Shown here in pieces: positions 18,220-29,476 of a DNA stretch of 64,000 bases; the stretch's first letter is position 1, and every line of letters begins with the position of its first letter. The DNA lies in assembly GCF_003112675.1 (NCBI RefSeq), contig NZ_BFAY01000005.1, positions 124,001 through 188,000 of the forward strand. Direction: 5' to 3'. The notes beneath the pieces were generated by a model, which worked only from the letters and a program-made list of their open reading frames with translations, was not told the DNA's origin and searched no databases. The position numbers were made by a program, and so were the translations under genes. The stretch is from Leptospira johnsonii (GTDB lineage: Bacteria > Spirochaetota > Leptospiria > Leptospirales > Leptospiraceae).

Positions 18220-21200
18220 ATGGCTAAACCCGCTTCCGCTCCGAGCGATTGGAAAAAATCTTTAGAAGATCTTTTTTCTTCTGCAAAAGAAAATTCCAAA
18301 ATTTCTTCCGTTCCTGGTTCCGTTCATTCTCTTCTATCCTCCGTTCTTTTTCAGGCTCAGAAAAATTCTAAAATTGTAATCTCTCCTACAAATACGGAAT
18401 CTGAATTTTTATATAGAGAATCCTTAAGTTATTTAGAGCCGGATCAGGTTTGTTATCTTCCTGGGCAGGAAGTTTTGCCTTACGAGTATATGCGTTACCC
18501 GGGGGAAATGAAAAGAGAAAGGATCCAGGCTCTAGCTCGTATTTTATCCGGAGAAAAAGTTTTAGTATTCACTTCCGTTTCAGGATTTTTGAAAACTCTT
18601 CCGGAAGCTTCCGCGCTGAAAGAAAGATCCTTGTCCGTAAAATTAGGACAGGAGATCCAACCTGAAAAATTAATGAGAGAACTTATCCGCTTGGGCTATC
18701 ACAGAGTGGATATGTGCCAAGCATTCGGTGAGTTCAGTTTGAAGGGAGGGATCCTGGATGTATTTTCTTCCTTCTCCGCTGATCCTATCAGGATCGATTT
18801 TTTCGGGGACGAGGTGGAATCCATTCGAACATTCGATCCGGAAACCCAAAGATCTTTGGAAAATCTGGAAGAGGCATTTTTACTTCCTGCAGATGAATTT
18901 ATTCTAACGGATCCTCAAAAAGAAGCATATCGGAACCTGATCCTAAACGCTGATAAATCTTTACATTTGCCTGAGATCCCGGACGATGCAGGCGGGACTT
19001 ATTTCGAAGAGCTGATCCCGATGGTCCGGGAGAATAAAGGAATATTATCATTTTTTAAATCAAAGCCCGGTCTTGTGTTCCCTGATCCGAACGGCGCAAG
19101 AGAAAGGTATTCCCATCTTTTGAGAGAGTATGAGGCACTTTACGAGAAAAGAAACAAAGAGATCTTATGTGCTCCTCCTTCTTTCCTTTTGAGAGACAAA
19201 GAAGAATCTGAAATTATAGAAAATGTAAGCGGTATCAAATTCACACAACTTCCTCCTAGTAAGCCTGAAGATCTGGTTTGTCCTTTACATCAGGCTCCTT
19301 CTTTTAAGGGAAAGATCAGAGAGGTCCGAGAAAAAATAGGGGAATTAAAATCGGAAGGAGGGTGGAGGATCATTCTCACTTCTTCTTTCGAGGCCCAGAC
19401 ACAAAGACTTTTGGGATTATTTGGATCAGAAGGAATTCGTTTATTAAATCCGGAAACTTCCGAGCCGGAGCAGATACTTCTTCCTAATAAATCCAAGGAA
19501 GAAGTATATTTGGCCGTTTCAGAAATACGGAACGGCTTCCTATGGGAAGAAGAAAAACTTCTGTTCTTATCCGAGAACGACGTATTTGGAAGAGAATACA
19601 AACGTAAGACCAGGTTCAAAAAACAAAGCAGCAAGGCCATCCAAAGTTTCCTAGACCTGAAAGAAGGGGATTTCGTGGTCCATGTAAACCATGGAGTCGG
19701 AAAATTCCTCAAAATAGAAAGAGTTAATGCAGGCGGGAAAGAAAGGGATTTTCTAAAACTGGAATATTACGGCGGAGACACGTTATTCGTTCCTTTGGAT
19801 CAGATCTCTCTTGTCCAAAGATTCGTAGGTGGAACGGAAAGACCAAGATTAGATAGTCTAGGAAAAAGTACCTGGAAAAAAACAAAGGACAGGGTCCAAA
19901 AAGCAGTCGAGGGTCTTGCAGAAGATTTGGTCCATATGTATTCCAACCGGATCAAACTACAAGGATATGCTTTTCCTCCGGACACGATCTACCAAGAAGA
20001 ATTCGAAGCCGAATTCGAATACGAAGAAACTCCGGACCAGATAGAAGCGATAGAAGCTGTTAAAAAAGATCTAGAGTCCACAAGACCAATGGATCGTCTT
20101 ATCTGCGGAGACGTGGGTTACGGAAAAACGGAAGTCGCTATCAGAGCGGCATTCAAGGTCGCGATGGCAGGTAAACAGATCCTGATGCTTGCGCCTACCA
20201 CAATCCTTGCCTTACAACATTATAATAATATGAAGAAGAGATTCGAGAACTATCCGATCACTGTGGAATTAGTTTCTCGTCTTCGGACCGCTGCCGAAAC
20301 CCGGGACGTTCTGAAACGTTTTTCCGCCGGAAAAGTGGATATGCTGATCGGGACTCATGCGGTTCTTGCAAATTCTGTCCAACCAAAAAATCTGGGACTA
20401 CTCATCATAGACGAAGAACAAAGATTCGGAGTGAACCATAAGGAATCCATTAAGAAGATCAAAAACCTTGTGGATGTTCTGACTTTGACTGCGACTCCGA
20501 TACCGCGCACACTTCATATGGCATTGACCGGGATCAGAGAACTTTCAATCATCGCGACTCCACCTAAGAACAGACAAAGTGTGGAAACCTATGTGATCGA
20601 AGAGGACGAAGAAGTCCTAAGAGATGCCATCCGCACGGAACTTGCAAGAGAAGGACAAGTATTCTATCTTTATAATAGAGTAGAATCTATTGAACAAGAG
20701 ACTAAAAGATTAAACGAGATCGTTCCTGAGGCTTCCATTGGAGTACTTCACGGGCAAATGACCGAGGACGAGATAGAAGAAACCCTCGTGGATTTTTACG
20801 CGCGCAAATTCGATATTCTTGTAACTACTACCATCATAGAATCCGGAATTGATATCCCAAATGTGAATACTCTAATCGTTAAAAGAGCGGATCTATTCGG
20901 TCTTTCTCAGCTCTATCAGATCCGAGGTAGGGTAGGAAGAAGTGACCGTAAAGCGTTTGCCTACCTTCTTCTTCCTAAAGACAGGGTGGTGACAGAGGAT
21001 GCCGAAAAACGTCTGAATACTATCTACGAATACCAAGAACTTGGTTCCGGATTCAAGGTTGCAATGCGGGACTTGGAGATCCGGGGTGCTGGAAATCTTT
21101 TAGGGAAAGAACAATCCGGAGATATCATGGAAGTAGGCTTCGATCTGTACGTGCAGATGTTAGAAGAAGCGATCGCCAGGATCAAAGGAGAGGAAGTTAA

Positions 21201-21657
21201 AATTGAAGTGCGCACAGCGATCAATTTGGATTCTAATTTCTTCATCCCTGAATCGTACATACCTGACACAAGACAGAAAATAGAATTTTATAAACGATTC
21301 GAAGGCGCAAGAGATCTGGACGAAATAGAAGAAGTTACTCAAGAAATGACGGATCGTTTTGGTGAACCTCCGGAAGAAGCAAAAACTTTCTTAATGTTGG
21401 AAAAAATCAGGACCTTGGCTTCTGTCTTGGGGTTCGAATCCGTCTCCGAATTGGGGGAGGAAATTCGTCTGAAATTAGGAACACATTTCTTAGGCAGTTA
21501 TGACAAAATCGTAAACTTGATCTCTGCTAGGATGGGTCTTACCATGAATCCTAGAGAACCGAATGTTCTTTTATATGCTCCCGGGAAAGCCAACCAAAAG
21601 GACAAACTTGTGAAACTTGTGTACTTCTTAACGGAAATGTTACCCGACAAAAAGTAA
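18220..21657 (+). CDS. mfd: Transcription-repair coupling factor Mfd
   Basis: A 1145-residue SF2 translocase that removes stalled RNA polymerase and recruits UvrA. The UvrB-homology region is at the N-terminus (about 20-350). The CarD-like RNA polymerase interaction domain starts near DLKEGDFVVHVNHGVGKFL (about 470-540). Helicase motors follow with Walker A GDVGYGKTEVA, Walker B IIDEEQRFGV, TATPIPRTLHMAL and QIRGRVGRSDRKA, then a C-terminal TRCF domain. Length is typical and all motor motifs look intact. Its stop overlaps the first base region of the lipoprotein frame that follows. Confidence 0.97.
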   Translation: MAKPASAPSDWKKSLEDLFSSAKENSKISSVPGSVHSLLSSVLFQAQKNSKIVISPTNTESEFLYRESLSYLEPDQVCYLPGQEVLPYEYMRYPGEMKRERIQALARILSGEKVLVFTSVSGFLKTLPEASALKERSLSVKLGQEIQPEKLMRELIRLGYHRVDMCQAFGEFSLKGGILDVFSSFSADPIRIDFFGDEVESIRTFDPETQRSLENLEEAFLLPADEFILTDPQKEAYRNLILNADKSLHLPEIPDDAGGTYFEELIPMVRENKGILSFFKSKPGLVFPDPNGARERYSHLLREYEALYEKRNKEILCAPPSFLLRDKEESEIIENVSGIKFTQLPPSKPEDLVCPLHQAPSFKGKIREVREKIGELKSEGGWRIILTSSFEAQTQRLLGLFGSEGIRLLNPETSEPEQILLPNKSKEEVYLAVSEIRNGFLWEEEKLLFLSENDVFGREYKRKTRFKKQSSKAIQSFLDLKEGDFVVHVNHGVGKFLKIERVNAGGKERDFLKLEYYGGDTLFVPLDQISLVQRFVGGTERPRLDSLGKSTWKKTKDRVQKAVEGLAEDLVHMYSNRIKLQGYAFPPDTIYQEEFEAEFEYEETPDQIEAIEAVKKDLESTRPMDRLICGDVGYGKTEVAIRAAFKVAMAGKQILMLAPTTILALQHYNNMKKRFENYPITVELVSRLRTAAETRDVLKRFSAGKVDMLIGTHAVLANSVQPKNLGLLIIDEEQRFGVNHKESIKKIKNLVDVLTLTATPIPRTLHMALTGIRELSIIATPPKNRQSVETYVIEEDEEVLRDAIRTELAREGQVFYLYNRVESIEQETKRLNEIVPEASIGVLHGQMTEDEIEETLVDFYARKFDILVTTTIIESGIDIPNVNTLIVKRADLFGLSQLYQIRGRVGRSDRKAFAYLLLPKDRVVTEDAEKRLNTIYEYQELGSGFKVAMRDLEIRGAGNLLGKEQSGDIMEVGFDLYVQMLEEAIARIKGEEVKIEVRTAINLDSNFFIPESYIPDTRQKIEFYKRFEGARDLDEIEEVTQEMTDRFGEPPEEAKTFLMLEKIRTLASVLGFESVSELGEEIRLKLGTHFLGSYDKIVNLISARMGLTMNPREPNVLLYAPGKANQKDKLVKLVYFLTEMLPDKK

Positions 21658-21689
21658 TGGACGCCAGGCCCGGTTCTCCTATTTTTTGC

Positions 21690-21703
21690 GTAGGAATTCC
21701 AAC
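21690..21703. repeat. Short GGAATTCC-centred near-palindrome
   Basis: GTAGGAATTCCAAC lies 4 bases before the lipoprotein ATG at 21708 and includes its ribosome-binding site (AGGA). It has one mismatched pair. It resembles the palindromes at 30396 and 31711 (GTnGGArTTCCnAC). It could be chance, because part of it serves as the ribosome-binding site. Confidence 0.35.
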
Positions 21704-21707
21704 ACAG

Positions 21708-22448
21708 ATGAAAAAGCTATATTTTTCCCTCACTTTACTCTTATCTTTTTTCTCCTTCGCATATTGCGGAGACGGGACTCCGGTCATCGAGTCCATCGAC
21801 GGTAATAAGATCACCACTGCAGGTTTTGAAAGTGCTTTTGATACCGCTCTAGATACTCTAAGCCGTACTCAAAACATCGAAAAAAAGAACGTTATCAAAT
21901 TTTTAACCGAAGAAGAAAGCAAAGTTCCTCAAAGCTTCTTACAACTCAGAAACGAGTTCAGAAAAAGAAAATTTTTCGATCGTTATCATGAGATGATGGT
22001 TGTGAAAGCTGCCGCTGACAAAAGTGGTTTCAGCAAAAGATCCGATATTAAAGAAATCTTAAAGTTCCAAGAGATGCAATTGATCTACGGAATGTACATC
22101 GCTGAGCAGATCGAATCCAGAATTAAGATCACTGAGCAGGAATTGAACCAAGGTTGCCAAGAACTCCGCACTAAATACAAACAAGCAGAGTCCTTAACTC
22201 TGGAGCAGTGTTATGATGCTGCAAGAGCTCAGATCAAGGGAAGAAAATCGGAAGAAGTTTATAAATCTGTTCTAGATAGAATTAAAGAAACCGTCGCGAT
22301 CAAACATAACGATAAGTTCGATCTTGAAAAATATCTAGATAAAGAATTCAGCTTCCCTGAATTGAGCAAGGAAGAGGCTCCTAAAGCCGAGGAGACCAAA
22401 GCACCGGAGGCTACTACTCCTACACCGGCGCCCGAAGCTACTAAGTAA
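21708..22448 (+). CDS. SurA_N-like lipoprotein next to uppP/lptD
   Basis: A 246-residue lipoprotein. I chose ATG 21708 because it opens a clean signal peptide (MKKLYFSLTLLLSFFSFAYC, Cys20 the lipidated residue); a longer frame reaches back to the mfd stop. The mature part starts like a SurA N-terminal chaperone domain (PVIESIDGNKITTAGFESAF), is largely helical and ends in a Pro/Ala/Glu-rich tail. No parvulin catalytic domain is visible. Placement before uppP and lptD suggests help in outer-membrane assembly. From remembered gene order this may be the LipL31 lipoprotein of Leptospira, but I cannot verify that. Confidence 0.85.
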   Translation: MKKLYFSLTLLLSFFSFAYCGDGTPVIESIDGNKITTAGFESAFDTALDTLSRTQNIEKKNVIKFLTEEESKVPQSFLQLRNEFRKRKFFDRYHEMMVVKAAADKSGFSKRSDIKEILKFQEMQLIYGMYIAEQIESRIKITEQELNQGCQELRTKYKQAESLTLEQCYDAARAQIKGRKSEEVYKSVLDRIKETVAIKHNDKFDLEKYLDKEFSFPELSKEEAPKAEETKAPEATTPTPAPEATK

Positions 22449-22469
22449 AAAAGAACTTTTTTCAACGAT

Positions 22470-23315
22470 TTGAATTCATATCTAAACGCAATCTTCCGTA
22501 GCGTAATTGAAGCGATTACGGAATTCTTACCGGTGTCCTCCACAGGACACCTTTTCTTATTCTCCTCCTTCTATCCTTTTTCGGAGGGAGCGGATTTCGA
22601 CGACTTATTCGATATATTCATCCAAAGCGGTGCGATCTTATCTGTACTGGTCTTGTATCGGAAGAAGTTCTTAGAGCAGGGAGAATTGGCTGTACGTTAC
22701 CTTCTCCGCAAAGAAGAAAACAAAGAAGGGTTCCTTTTCTTAACCAGAGTTACGATCGGATTTTTGCCTATTATGGCTGCAGGATTTTTGTTCAGAGGAT
22801 TTTTGGATAAGATCAAGGCAAGAGAAGATATCTTGGCGATCTTAGGTGGAGCTTGGCTAGTTGGAGGGATCCTCATCTTAATCTCAGAGTTCTGGTTCCA
22901 AAGAAGAGAAAAGATCAAAACTAGCGAGCCTGTCGGAACAAAAGATGCGATCTTGATCGGAATCTTTCAATGTTTGGCTTTGATCCCCGGAGTTTCCAGA
23001 TCAGGGGCGACAATCGTAACTGCGAGATTTTTGGGAAAGAATACCAGAAGTTCGGCTGAGTTTTCCTTTTTCGTTGCGGTTCCGGTCCTATTCTTAGCAG
23101 GAGCTTATAAATTATTCAAACATAGAGCAGTGTTAAATTGGGACAATCTGCCGATCTTAAGTTTGGGCTTTGTTCTTTCCTTCCTACTTTGTTTTTTCGT
23201 GATCAAATGGTTCCTAAAATACTTACAGACCCATTCCTTTACCGGTTTCGGTTGGTATCGGATACTTCTTGGGGTCTCAGTGCTTACCTTTTACAAATTA
23301 GTGGTGCAGGGCTGA
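22470..23315 (+). CDS. uppP: Undecaprenyl-diphosphatase
   Basis: A 281-residue multi-pass enzyme that recycles undecaprenyl pyrophosphate to the monophosphate carrier needed for peptidoglycan and O-antigen. The two BacA/UppP signatures are present: [15 protein letters not shown] near the N-terminus and [19 protein letters not shown] around residue 170. About seven or eight hydrophobic helices can be traced. The start is TTG at 22470, since no upstream ATG exists in frame and the family begins at this point. It lies 21 bases after the lipoprotein gene. Confidence 0.95.
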   Translation: MNSYLNAIFRSVIEAITEFLPVSSTGHLFLFSSFYPFSEGADFDDLFDIFIQSGAILSVLVLYRKKFLEQGELAVRYLLRKEENKEGFLFLTRVTIGFLPIMAAGFLFRGFLDKIKAREDILAILGGAWLVGGILILISEFWFQRREKIKTSEPVGTKDAILIGIFQCLALIPGVSRSGATIVTARFLGKNTRSSAEFSFFVAVPVLFLAGAYKLFKHRAVLNWDNLPILSLGFVLSFLLCFFVIKWFLKYLQTHSFTGFGWYRILLGVSVLTFYKLVVQG

Positions 23316-23344
23316 CCCGACACGATAGTCTGGCTTAGATCGGA

Positions 23345-26290
23345 ATGCGCCCCTGGATCCGAAATTGTCTATTTTTACTTTTTTTGCCTAGTCTACTATG
23401 GGGGCAACCGGTCGACCTAGGCCCTAGGGGTTCCGCAGGTGATGCGAACTCGGAAGACGATACCCAAAGATCAGTCGTTAAGACCAGAAACCGCCTTTTA
23501 AACAAGTCCATCGAAGTACTAAGCGAAAGAGAAGTGGACGAGCAGTTGGAAAACCTGGGTCTTTCCAGAGAAGGTTCCATCTATACCAGACGTAAAAGAT
23601 TAAAAGCTGCTTTAGGGGAGAAGGAAGATAATAAACCTGACTTCGCCGCGTTAGCCGGAACTGCAAAGAAAGATCTTCCCATGGTCATCGAGAACGCCGC
23701 AGAAGGTGAACTCATGAGAGTCGACCAGACCAAAGGTGGGGTATTGGTTTTAAGAGGTCGGGTTCGTATCAAACTTAGATCCGGAAGTCTGGAAGCGGAA
23801 ACAATTTCAGTGGATTCTGATCGCCAAGAAGTGTATGCGGAAGGTGGGATCAAATTCGAGGACGGAAGGGCAAAGATCACCGGAGATAAATTCATCTATG
23901 ACTATAGATTGGATAAGGGTGTGGTCTATAATACTAAAGGCACAGTTGCTCCTGCCTACTTCTTTGGGGAGAAGGTCAAAAAGTTAGATGATAAACGTTA
24001 CATGTTGGAGATGGGATACTTCACCTCATGTAATGCAGAGAAGCCTCATTATTCCTTCAAAGTGGATAAGGTAGTACTCTATCAGGATAGAACCGTTGTA
24101 GGAACTAACGTTCGATTCCAAGTAGGAGGTACAACAGTTTTCTGGCTTCCGTTCTTCTATAATAATAATTTAGGTAACGGTTGGACTACCCAAGCGGGTA
24201 AAAATAATACCCAAGGTCTATTCGTTCAAAACTCGTTACAGTGGTCCACGATCCCTACCTGGTCCTGGACTCCGATGGGTTATAAGTTCCGTGCGGACTT
24301 CTATGAAAAAACAGGGCAAGCCTTCCAAATGGAAATGTGGAGGCAGAGCACTAATCTAAACTATTTGATAGATATAGGTTACGCGAACCATAAGGCCTAT
24401 CAGATCACTTCCGGCTTTGAGGATAGATTTGCAAATTACGGTCTCGGAACAAGTGCAGTCACAAACCAAGTGGATAAAGGAAATTATTGGGGGACAAATA
24501 TCCCGAACGTCGGAGAAGATAGGGACCCATGGTGGAAGGGAAGAATATTCTTAAATTCTAAAATGAATAACACGGAGAAGGACGTTACCCGAAACCTTTC
24601 CGTTCAATATGAGAATTTTACAAACCGTCTGTTCGAATACGAATACGGGAATAGATACCAACCAAGCAATAGTTTACAGTCCTTATACACATTCAGAGAC
24701 GTTCGTTACGGTTACGTTCGAAACAATTTAGAATGGAAATTGGATTATACCGAGAACAGGGGAGATCTTTCTGTTAATATCAACATGAAAAGAAATATGC
24801 TCTTCTATAACCTTTCTCCTCTTACCAAGTCGGGTTATTTTCCTACGGTGGATGTTCTTCCTTCCGTTACGATCAAGAATAGTTCGGAAATTACTAGACT
24901 TCCATATTTCGAAACTCCGGTGTATTGGGATGTGTATTTAACGAATACATTGATGAGATTTTACGGAGTTCCTACCCAAGAAAAATTGAAAATCCCTACT
25001 TCCGATGGAAGTTACGATAATCCGAACGGGGATTATAAGGAAAACCTTCTAAGAACTCAGAACTTCTTACAGGGTGAGACTGGATTTAGGACTTCTATGA
25101 ATTTTGGAAGTTATGTGTCCTTGGCTCCTAGCGTTTATTACGGTGCTAAAAAACAATCCGCTCAATTGCCTGCGGGAAATACGGATACCGTTTCCACAAA
25201 CTTTACTTCCTTAGAAAGAAATTTGGCCAGGGAAAGTTACCAATATTTTAGAACGAATACCAACTTACGGATTGGTGCTCCTGTCCTATTCTTTAACGCC
25301 ACTTATCGTAAGTTAGAAGCGGAGAAGCCTGACTTGCAAGATCCTATTCTCATGAAAAATCGCCAGCATGAGATGGAGCTTTCTTTGGAAAGTTATGCTT
25401 TGGAAAATTTCGAGGTTTCTCTTAAAACCATTCGAGACCTTCGAACGTTTTCGGACGAATACCAACCTCAACCTACAAGCCAGGAAAGATGGTATTATAC
25501 GGTATTCCGCTTTGCGGGTTATATTGATTTCTTGGATGGATTCAGCAAAAGAAAGAGAACTCTTCTGGAAAGAAAAAGAAGTTTTTATACCGGTCTGTTC
25601 TTTAATAACGATTTCGTATATCATACTCCTCTGCATCGTCCTTTATCCAATAACTTCACTCTTTCTTACAAAATGGGAGGATTTAGACTTCCTTTCTTAA
25701 GATATATCCGTGAGTTGGAAGTGGGCGGTACCTGGTATCATATCTATTACGCTTCTATGATGGACAATTATAGGATCTATGCTAAGGCAAGTATAGATAT
25801 TACGAGAGAATTCGGATTTGAGGCGGAGATTGATTCCAGGGTGACCGAACCTTGGAGATACACCAACCAAACGGACAATTATTATTATCAAAGATATATT
25901 CTGAATACGGATCCTACTTCTCCGTTCACTTCTATGAATATGAACCATACAAATATAGGTCAGGATATTATCAACGGTTCCGGGATCAACGGAACTCAAG
26001 CAAGACAGACTACAGCAATGAATGTCAACCGCGCAATGGCGGTCTTAAAATATAATCTGCATACTATGAATTTCAGATTGGGTCTAAGTAGTGATCTTAG
26101 ATCCGTTCCGGGGGGAACTACTGGAGCAAGTCAGGTGACTTTTTACGACCAGTCTATATTCTTCTCCATATCTTTAACGGATTTCAGTCTAGGTCAGGAA
26201 GATTCTTCCCAACTTTCCAGGATCCGTCTGTTCAGATTTAGAAAACGTCCTCTTAGGGCAGGTTATACGGAAGGAGTCGAATCGGAATAA
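23345..26290 (+). CDS. lptD: LPS-assembly outer membrane protein LptD (OstA)
   Basis: A 981-residue outer-membrane protein that inserts LPS in the outer leaflet. Signal peptide about 1-20 (cleavage after LLWG). Residues about 115-200 form the OstA/LptA-like jellyroll ([32 protein letters not shown]). The rest is a beta-barrel rich in Tyr/Asn with repeated aromatic strands, starting near [15 protein letters not shown]. The stretch at 58-90 is unusual: it reads like a SAP-type helix-loop-helix ([12 protein letters not shown]...RRKRLKAAL). Only one obvious Cys lies in the OstA/barrel junction, so the E. coli disulfide scheme does not apply. Confidence 0.88.
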   Translation: MRPWIRNCLFLLFLPSLLWGQPVDLGPRGSAGDANSEDDTQRSVVKTRNRLLNKSIEVLSEREVDEQLENLGLSREGSIYTRRKRLKAALGEKEDNKPDFAALAGTAKKDLPMVIENAAEGELMRVDQTKGGVLVLRGRVRIKLRSGSLEAETISVDSDRQEVYAEGGIKFEDGRAKITGDKFIYDYRLDKGVVYNTKGTVAPAYFFGEKVKKLDDKRYMLEMGYFTSCNAEKPHYSFKVDKVVLYQDRTVVGTNVRFQVGGTTVFWLPFFYNNNLGNGWTTQAGKNNTQGLFVQNSLQWSTIPTWSWTPMGYKFRADFYEKTGQAFQMEMWRQSTNLNYLIDIGYANHKAYQITSGFEDRFANYGLGTSAVTNQVDKGNYWGTNIPNVGEDRDPWWKGRIFLNSKMNNTEKDVTRNLSVQYENFTNRLFEYEYGNRYQPSNSLQSLYTFRDVRYGYVRNNLEWKLDYTENRGDLSVNINMKRNMLFYNLSPLTKSGYFPTVDVLPSVTIKNSSEITRLPYFETPVYWDVYLTNTLMRFYGVPTQEKLKIPTSDGSYDNPNGDYKENLLRTQNFLQGETGFRTSMNFGSYVSLAPSVYYGAKKQSAQLPAGNTDTVSTNFTSLERNLARESYQYFRTNTNLRIGAPVLFFNATYRKLEAEKPDLQDPILMKNRQHEMELSLESYALENFEVSLKTIRDLRTFSDEYQPQPTSQERWYYTVFRFAGYIDFLDGFSKRKRTLLERKRSFYTGLFFNNDFVYHTPLHRPLSNNFTLSYKMGGFRLPFLRYIRELEVGGTWYHIYYASMMDNYRIYAKASIDITREFGFEAEIDSRVTEPWRYTNQTDNYYYQRYILNTDPTSPFTSMNMNHTNIGQDIINGSGINGTQARQTTAMNVNRAMAVLKYNLHTMNFRLGLSSDLRSVPGGTTGASQVTFYDQSIFFSISLTDFSLGQEDSSQLSRIRLFRFRKRPLRAGYTEGVESE

Positions 26291-26291
26291 T

Positions 26292-27707
26292 ATGCTGAAA
26301 GAACGAAGCCAAACTTTTAAATTATTATTCGTCTTCCTGGATCTGATCTTTTCCTTAGGAAGTTGTGTATTCGCGTTTCTTCTTCGTTTCTATGTGGGAG
26401 ATCCTACTGGAGTAGATCGATCTTATATTGATCTAGAGAGCTATTTTATATTAGGATCTGTTCTTTCCGTTTCTCAAGTAATCGTTTTCTTATTCATAGA
26501 TCTATATCATCCTCGAAGAGGATTATCCTTTTTGGACGAGTTCCTTGCTATCTTCGGAGGGGTGTTCTTAAATTTACTCTTCGTATTGTCTATGCTATTC
26601 TTCTTCAGAGGTGATTTCGGAAGCGAAAGATTTTCTCGTTCTTTCATTTTAGTTTTTGCTGGGACAAATATTTTTTCTATCGGGCTTCTTCATCTTCTTG
26701 CCCGCCAATTCTTAAGATATCTTAGAAGCAAAGGATATAATTTACGCAGAGTCCTTGTGATCGGTACAAGAGAGACAGCAGCTCGTTTTGCGGATTCTGT
26801 CCAGAGACATCAGATTTACGGATACCAGATCGTAGGTTATGTAAGTTCTGGAAACAGTAAGGCGATTCGCAAAGAGATGCAACTTGTTGGAAAGACTAAC
26901 AAGATCGAAAAGGTTTTAGCTGAAGTTAAACCGGACCTTGTAGTTTACGCATTGAATAACGCAGAAGGGGATTGTCTGGAAGCTGTTTTGGATGCATGTG
27001 ATACGGAAGGTATCGACTTAAAAGTGATCCCTGGCTTCCAAGAATTCATCAAAGCAAAAGGAAGGGTGGATGAGATGGACGGTCTTCCCGTTATTTCTAT
27101 CCGAAATATTCCTGTTCGTCTTGGTTATAATCGAGTTATCAAAAGAAGTTTTGATATTTTATTTTCCCTTTTCTTCATTACTCTTTTTTCGCCCGTATTT
27201 TTGATCATAGCACTTCTGATCAAATTAAGTTCCAGGGGACCTGTGTTCTATTACCAGGAAAGAGTGGGCTTGGACAATAAAAGTTTCAAAATGATCAAGT
27301 TCAGAAGTATGGTAGTCCAAACTAAGTCCCAGTCCGAGACCACTTGGACGGTCCAAAACGATCCGAGGGTAACCGGGATTGGTAAGATCTTGCGTAAGAC
27401 CTCCCTTGACGAAATACCTCAGTTTTTTAATGTGCTTTTAGGAGATATGTCCGTGGTGGGTCCTAGACCCGAGAGACCTCATTTTGTCGAAAAATTCAAA
27501 ACGGATCATAGACATTATATGAGAAGGCATGCTGTCAAGGCTGGGATTACCGGTCTTGCTCAAGTCAAGGGTCTGAGAGGAGACACTTCTATCGATGAAA
27601 GGATAGATGCGGATATCTTCTATATAGAAAACTGGTCTCTTTGGTTGGATATTAAAATCATCCTTCTTACACCTTTAAAGGGTGTGATGGATAAGAACGC
27701 ATATTAA
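26292..27707 (+). CDS. Polyprenyl-phosphate glycosyl-1-phosphate transferase
   Basis: A 471-residue initiating transferase that moves sugar-1-phosphate from a nucleotide sugar to undecaprenyl phosphate. It has four N-terminal hydrophobic helices (about 10-135), a Rossmann-like cytoplasmic domain (about 145-260, [15 protein letters not shown]) and the C-terminal bacterial sugar-transferase domain (285-471) with [51 protein letters not shown] and a final [14 protein letters not shown]. All sequence landmarks of the WbaP/EpsE group are present. It starts 1 base after the lptD stop. O-antigen or exopolysaccharide initiation is likely; the sugar is unknown. Confidence 0.92.
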   Translation: MLKERSQTFKLLFVFLDLIFSLGSCVFAFLLRFYVGDPTGVDRSYIDLESYFILGSVLSVSQVIVFLFIDLYHPRRGLSFLDEFLAIFGGVFLNLLFVLSMLFFFRGDFGSERFSRSFILVFAGTNIFSIGLLHLLARQFLRYLRSKGYNLRRVLVIGTRETAARFADSVQRHQIYGYQIVGYVSSGNSKAIRKEMQLVGKTNKIEKVLAEVKPDLVVYALNNAEGDCLEAVLDACDTEGIDLKVIPGFQEFIKAKGRVDEMDGLPVISIRNIPVRLGYNRVIKRSFDILFSLFFITLFSPVFLIIALLIKLSSRGPVFYYQERVGLDNKSFKMIKFRSMVVQTKSQSETTWTVQNDPRVTGIGKILRKTSLDEIPQFFNVLLGDMSVVGPRPERPHFVEKFKTDHRHYMRRHAVKAGITGLAQVKGLRGDTSIDERIDADIFYIENWSLWLDIKIILLTPLKGVMDKNAY

Positions 27708-27728
27708 GGGAAAAGGAGAACGAAGGCC

Positions 27729-28019
27729 GTGAACCTAAACGAAGAATCCCTTCAAAAAATCGCAGAGTTATCTAGGCTCAAAATAGATCCTAAGGATATC
27801 CAAAACTTCCTTACGGATTTTAATAAGGTGCTGAATTACGTGGATACGATCACAGAGCTAAACGTAAGTTCCGTATCGGATGAGGACTTATATCCTAACG
27901 AAGGAAATTCACTTCGTGTAGACAAAGCACACGAGGGCTTGAGTCGTTCTCAGATAGAATCTTTCGCACCTAGTTTCCAAAACGGATACTTTGTAGTTCC
28001 AAAGGTGATCGAAACATGA
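27729..28019 (+). CDS. gatC: Asp-tRNA(Asn)/Glu-tRNA(Gln) amidotransferase subunit C
   Basis: A 96-residue GatC, the small subunit that stabilises GatA and GatB. Family features: [15 protein letters not shown], then [15 protein letters not shown] and the Pro/Ser region [24 protein letters not shown]. Start is GTG at 27729, behind AGGAG/GAAGG. It overlaps gatA by 4 bases (ATGA). gatB is not in this window. Confidence 0.95.
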   Translation: MNLNEESLQKIAELSRLKIDPKDIQNFLTDFNKVLNYVDTITELNVSSVSDEDLYPNEGNSLRVDKAHEGLSRSQIESFAPSFQNGYFVVPKVIET

Positions 28020-29476
28020 AAGAACTTTGGAAATTAAAATATTCTGATATTAAAAAAGGCTTAAATTCCGGGGAATTCACTCCCACGGATCTGATCCAAT
28101 CTTTGATCGCTCGTATTGAGGCTGAAGATTCCAAAATTAAGGCGTTTCTTTCCTGGGAAAAAGAAAACATCGTCCAGGCCGCAGCAGAAAGTACGGAAAG
28201 AAGAAAATCAGGCAAACCTCTTTCCGAATTCGACGGTATTCCGATCGGAGTAAAGGACAATATCTGTATTGAGAATACGATCACTTCTTGTGCTTCTAAA
28301 ATTTTAGAAAACTATCGTTCTCCTTTTCATGCAACTGCCATCGAAAAACTTTTAGCAAAAGGTTTTGTTCTCATTCCAAGAGCGAATATGGACGAGTTTG
28401 CAATGGGTTCTTCTACTGAGAACTCCGCTTACCAGGTCACTAAAAATCCATTTGATACAGCAAGGATCCCTGGTGGATCTTCTGGCGGATCTGCAGCAGC
28501 AGTTGCAGCTTCTTTTGTCCCGGTGGCGCTAGGTTCAGATACAGGCGGATCCGTTAGGCAGCCTGCATCTCTTTGCGGGATCTACGGTTTAAAACCAACT
28601 TATGGAACTGTTTCCAGATACGGGCTTGTGGCTTATGCTTCTAGCTTAGACCAGATCGGGCCTTTGTCTAAGGATATTGACGGTATCATAGATGTGTATT
28701 CGGTGATCTCCGGAAAAGATCAGAGAGATGCTACTTCTAAAAATATTCCCGCATTCGATCCTTCTAAGGTAAAAGAACTTCCTTGGAAAGGTTTGAAGAT
28801 AGGTAAGATGAAGATCACTCCTGAGATAGAACCGGATGTTGCAAAAGCATACGAGTCTCTTTTGGCGGAGCTGGAGTCGAAGGGAGCTCAACTTGTAGAC
28901 TTGGATTTTTCTCTTCTTTCTAATTCTATTCCGATCTATTATATCATCGCTACTGCGGAATGTTCTTCCAATCTTTCCAGATTTGACGGGATCCGTTTTG
29001 GACAAAGAAAAGATCCAAGCGGAAAACTGGAAGATCTGTATGTAACAAGCAGAAGTGAAGGTTTCGGGAAAGAGGTCCAGAGAAGGATACTTCTTGGAAC
29101 ATTCTCCTTGTCTGCCGGTTACTACGACGCATATTATGGAAGAGCTCAGAAAGCCAGAATTCTGATTAAAAAAGAATACGAAGGTTATTTTTCCAAAGTA
29201 GATCTGATCCTTCAGCCTACATCTCCTACAACTGCGTTCAAAGTAGGAGAAAAAACTTCCGATCCGATCCAGATGTATAAGGCGGATATCCTTACTACTT
29301 CCGTGAACCTGGCTGGAGTTCCTGCAATGTCTGTTCCGATCGGAAAAGATTCGAACGGATTGCCGATCGGTTTGCAGATCACCGCTCCAGCCTTACATGA
29401 AGATAAAATATTCGGTTTTGCTAAAATGATCTCCGACTGGGCTTCTAAGGTAGAATTGCCCGAAACTATCAAATGA
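28016..29476 (+). CDS. gatA: Asp-tRNA(Asn)/Glu-tRNA(Gln) amidotransferase subunit A
   Basis: A 486-residue glutamine amidase that releases ammonia for amidation of mischarged tRNA. The amidase signature Ser-cisSer-Lys set is visible: the Lys in PIGVKDNI, and the two Ser in [15 protein letters not shown] and [15 protein letters not shown]-terminal segments [18 protein letters not shown] and GLQITAPA are typical. With asnS at 35924 also present, the main role is likely Gln-tRNA(Gln) formation. It overlaps both neighbours by 4 bases. Confidence 0.97.
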   Translation: MKELWKLKYSDIKKGLNSGEFTPTDLIQSLIARIEAEDSKIKAFLSWEKENIVQAAAESTERRKSGKPLSEFDGIPIGVKDNICIENTITSCASKILENYRSPFHATAIEKLLAKGFVLIPRANMDEFAMGSSTENSAYQVTKNPFDTARIPGGSSGGSAAAVAASFVPVALGSDTGGSVRQPASLCGIYGLKPTYGTVSRYGLVAYASSLDQIGPLSKDIDGIIDVYSVISGKDQRDATSKNIPAFDPSKVKELPWKGLKIGKMKITPEIEPDVAKAYESLLAELESKGAQLVDLDFSLLSNSIPIYYIIATAECSSNLSRFDGIRFGQRKDPSGKLEDLYVTSRSEGFGKEVQRRILLGTFSLSAGYYDAYYGRAQKARILIKKEYEGYFSKVDLILQPTSPTTAFKVGEKTSDPIQMYKADILTTSVNLAGVPAMSVPIGKDSNGLPIGLQITAPALHEDKIFGFAKMISDWASKVELPETIK

